NCBI RefSeq assembly: GCF_900110615.1
Contig: NZ_FOEI01000004.1
Span: 62,001 to 126,000, forward strand
From: Flavobacterium urocaniciphilum
Lineage (GTDB): Bacteria; Bacteroidota; Bacteroidia; Flavobacteriales; Flavobacteriaceae
DNA: 64,000 nt
Reading direction: 5' to 3'
This document shows, piece after piece, positions 62,499 to 64,000 of this stretch. Each line of letters opens with the position of its first letter. Position 1 is the first letter of the stretch. Below the pieces are notes generated by a model, which had not been told where the DNA came from, did no database searches, and saw nothing but the letters and a program-made list of their open reading frames with translations. The position numbers were made by a program, and so were the translations under genes.

Positions 62499-62506
62499 CA
62501 AATATA
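62499..62506 (-). promoter_or_regulatory. -7 element of the DAHP synthase operon
   Basis: The minus strand reads TATATTTG, an exact TAnnTTTG match, immediately upstream of the leader peptide and just after the stop of the SDR gene (62515). A TTG 19 bases upstream is not present (GTT there). Confidence 0.6.
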
Positions 62507-62514
62507 TAAAATAT

Positions 62515-63198
62515 TTAATAACTTAAACTTACTAAGCCATTATCCTGAACAATTATTTGTCCGGTTATCCCATTTGAATCATCAGAAAGTAGAAAACAAG
62601 CTGTTTTGGATACATCTGTTGGATTTAAAATTCTCTTTAGAGGATGCTTAGCTATTATGTTTTCTTTTATTAGTTCAGATCTCAAAATTCCCGAAGCTAA
62701 TGGTGTATCAATCAATGATGGTGCAATGGCGTTTACTCTAATTTTAGGTGCAAATTCTGCAGCAAAACTTTTAACCAATCCTTCTATCGCACCTTTTGAA
62801 GCAGCGATGCTTGCGTGAAAGGGCATACCAGATTGAACGGCAACAGTACTAAACATAACAACACTTGCCAATTCAGATTTTTTTAATGCGGGAAGATAAT
62901 ATTGAAAGGCTTTTATGGCACCTTCAACATTTATGGCATAATCGGATTTAAAATCATCCAAACTTAATCGATGAAAAGGTTTTAAATTTATACTTCCTAA
63001 GCAATACACTAATCCATCTAACGATTCTAGCTGTGGTAATTCATCGTTTAGAGCATCTAATTGATACCAATTCCCATTAAAGGAATAAGTAGGATTCGTT
63101 CTTGAAATTACATGACAAAAATTTCCTTTTTCAGACAATTCTTGTACAATTTGTTCCCCAACTCCTTTACTTCCGCCAACAATTAAGTAATTCTTCAT
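62515..63198 (-). CDS. SDR family oxidoreductase with a non-canonical active site
   Basis: A 227-residue short-chain dehydrogenase. The nucleotide loop is VGGSKGVGEQIV, and the Ser strand is VVMFSTVAVQSG. The Tyr of the usual YxxxK is replaced by Ile in FHASIAASKGAIEGLVKSFAAEF, although the Lys is kept; a His lies two residues before the Ala-Ser. This form occurs in a subgroup of SDRs. The C terminus ends in VNAIAPSLIDTPL and GITGQIIVQDNG. It overlaps the downstream end of the TIGR03643 gene by 4 bases. Substrate unknown. Confidence 0.88.
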   Translation of the reverse strand: MKNYLIVGGSKGVGEQIVQELSEKGNFCHVISRTNPTYSFNGNWYQLDALNDELPQLESLDGLVYCLGSINLKPFHRLSLDDFKSDYAINVEGAIKAFQYYLPALKKSELASVVMFSTVAVQSGMPFHASIAASKGAIEGLVKSFAAEFAPKIRVNAIAPSLIDTPLASGILRSELIKENIIAKHPLKRILNPTDVSKTACFLLSDDSNGITGQIIVQDNGLVSLSY

Positions 63199-63470
63199 CT
63201 TTTACTAATTTTATTTTGACTTATAGTTCTTTGTAATTTACTTTTAAAGTTACCTTTTATAAATTCTCTGAGTTTTAAATGTTTTGTTTTTCTGCCTTGA
63301 ACTCTAGCTCTCCAAAGTTTAAAACTTGATTTTTTTAATTGAAGTCGCATTAATTCAATTACTTCTTTTTCAGCCAATCCAAATTGTATCTTAATAGCCT
63401 CAAAAGTTGTCCTATCTTCCCAAGCCATTTCAATAATTCTATCAATTTCAATTTCTTTTAATTGATTCAT
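63195..63470 (-). CDS. TIGR03643 family protein
   Basis: A 91-residue protein matching TIGR03643/DUF2805: IDRIIEMAWEDRTTFEAIKIQFGLAEKEVIELMRLQLKKSSFKLWRARVQGRKTKH. The N-terminal two thirds is probably a helix-turn-helix-like helical bundle; the C terminus is strongly basic. Function unknown. It overlaps the SDR gene (ATGA type) and lies 4 bases after the AarF-like gene, so the three are one operon. Confidence 0.88.
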   Translation of the reverse strand: MNQLKEIEIDRIIEMAWEDRTTFEAIKIQFGLAEKEVIELMRLQLKKSSFKLWRARVQGRKTKHLKLREFIKGNFKSKLQRTISQNKISKR

Positions 63471-63474
63471 TATA

Positions 63475-64000
63475 TTAATTTAAATATTTTTCAAAATCTT
63501 TTATTTTAACTTTTGCTTTGATATCAAACATTAAGTTATACAATCCAAAAAATGTTCGGTTTACATAAATAAAATGTTTAGAACCTCTATTTCCATTCAT
63601 TTTTCTTAAGGTTTTATCGTTGGCAAATTTTTCACTTAAAGCAGCAATTTTATTTTGAAAATCAGGGTTTGAAAAATCAAATACTTCAGCTTGAATAGGC
63701 AAGGTAAAAACACTTAATAATTCATGAAACATATTCGTAAAAAATTCAATTTCATCTTTAGTATCTGTAGTTTTCAGAATTTCCAATTCGTATAATTTCG
63801 ATTTAAAATAGGCTATATTATTTAATGAATCTGGAGTGGAAACTTCAAAATAAGGAATATAAAAATCGTTCGGAATTTCTTTCATACATCCGAAATCAAT
63901 GGCAATTAAATTACCATCTTTATCTACTAAAAAATTACCTGGATGCGGATCTGCATGAAATTTTTTCAAACTGTGAATTTGAAACATGTAAAAATCCCAC
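63475..64000 (-). CDS. AarF/UbiB (ABC1) family kinase-like protein, C-terminal part
   Basis: The frame is open to the right end of the window; the visible codons upstream of the Met at 63987 are WDFY, so the start lies outside. The visible part shows FHADPHPGNFLVDKDGNLIAIDFGCM, the ABC1 catalytic and metal-binding motifs (the DPHPGN loop and DFG). UbiB-like proteins are atypical kinases/ATPases; some support ubiquinone synthesis and others act in lipid handling. Flavobacteria use menaquinone, so the role is not ubiquinone-specific. Confidence 0.9.
   Translation of the reverse strand, partial: WDFYMFQIHSLKKFHADPHPGNFLVDKDGNLIAIDFGCMKEIPNDFYIPYFEVSTPDSLNNIAYFKSKLYELEILKTTDTKDEIEFFTNMFHELLSVFTLPIQAEVFDFSNPDFQNKIAALSEKFANDKTLRKMNGNRGSKHFIYVNRTFFGLYNLMFDIKAKVKIKDFEKYLN

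Overview
The window is chromosomal DNA from a member of the Flavobacteriaceae, most likely Flavobacterium or a close relative. The evidence is the strong AT bias, Bacteroidota-type promoters (TTG, about 19 nt, TAnnTTTG), two secreted proteins ending in type IX secretion (T9SS) sorting domains, an S46 dipeptidyl-peptidase, a GbsR/MarR regulator, a TIGR03643 protein and a LytS/LytTR pair with a beta-propeller sensor. I found no rRNA, tRNA or CRISPR array. No stretch longer than 300 bases lacks a gene.

Layout: 1-6.2 kb holds the end of rarA, a YjjG-type phosphatase, a three-gene ABC cassette whose permease carries a histidine-rich loop (candidate metal transport), a frameshifted GxxExxY gene and radC. 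6.3-16.3 kb holds a LolA-like protein plus a 1023-aa BNR-repeat protein, a DUF1287 lipoprotein, mpl, and a three-gene lipoprotein/TPR cluster. 16.4-23 kb is one 2195-aa alpha-2-macroglobulin-like protein with a TonB plug domain embedded in it. A GIY-YIG nuclease gene lying between palindromic repeats follows. 23.6-30.3 kb, on the minus strand, holds an S46 peptidase, an M43 metalloprotease, obgE, a CNNM/CorC-type protein and adk.

31-37.8 kb holds purK-purE, a candidate minus-strand small RNA, an M3 peptidase, and then a very AT-rich island with a Cas4-like nuclease and a GGCT-like/zinc-ribbon protein. The island ends in a duplicated fragment of the M3 peptidase 3' end, so it looks like an insertion or replacement scar. 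37.9-40.5 kb is a gbsR regulon: the same palindrome precedes gbsR and a run of small membrane proteins. 40.5-51.3 kb holds a UbiA-like protein, gcvP, a truncated haemoglobin, a FabH-like synthase, an amidohydrolase, a methyltransferase/glycosyltransferase pair and mlaE-mlaF. 51.4-57.6 kb holds a LamG adhesin and a LytS/LytTR pair.

57.5-64 kb, on the minus strand, holds aroA-smr-mazG-(small membrane protein)-dtd, rsgA, a DAHP synthase/chorismate mutase, an SDR, a TIGR03643 protein and a partial AarF kinase. In front of the DAHP synthase lies what reads as a complete ribosome-mediated attenuator: a 17-codon leader peptide with tandem Trp codons, an antiterminator segment and an intrinsic terminator. 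This is the strongest regulatory discovery in the window. The other leading candidates are the island with its scar, the minus-strand small RNA, the plug-containing macroglobulin and the shared GbsR operator.
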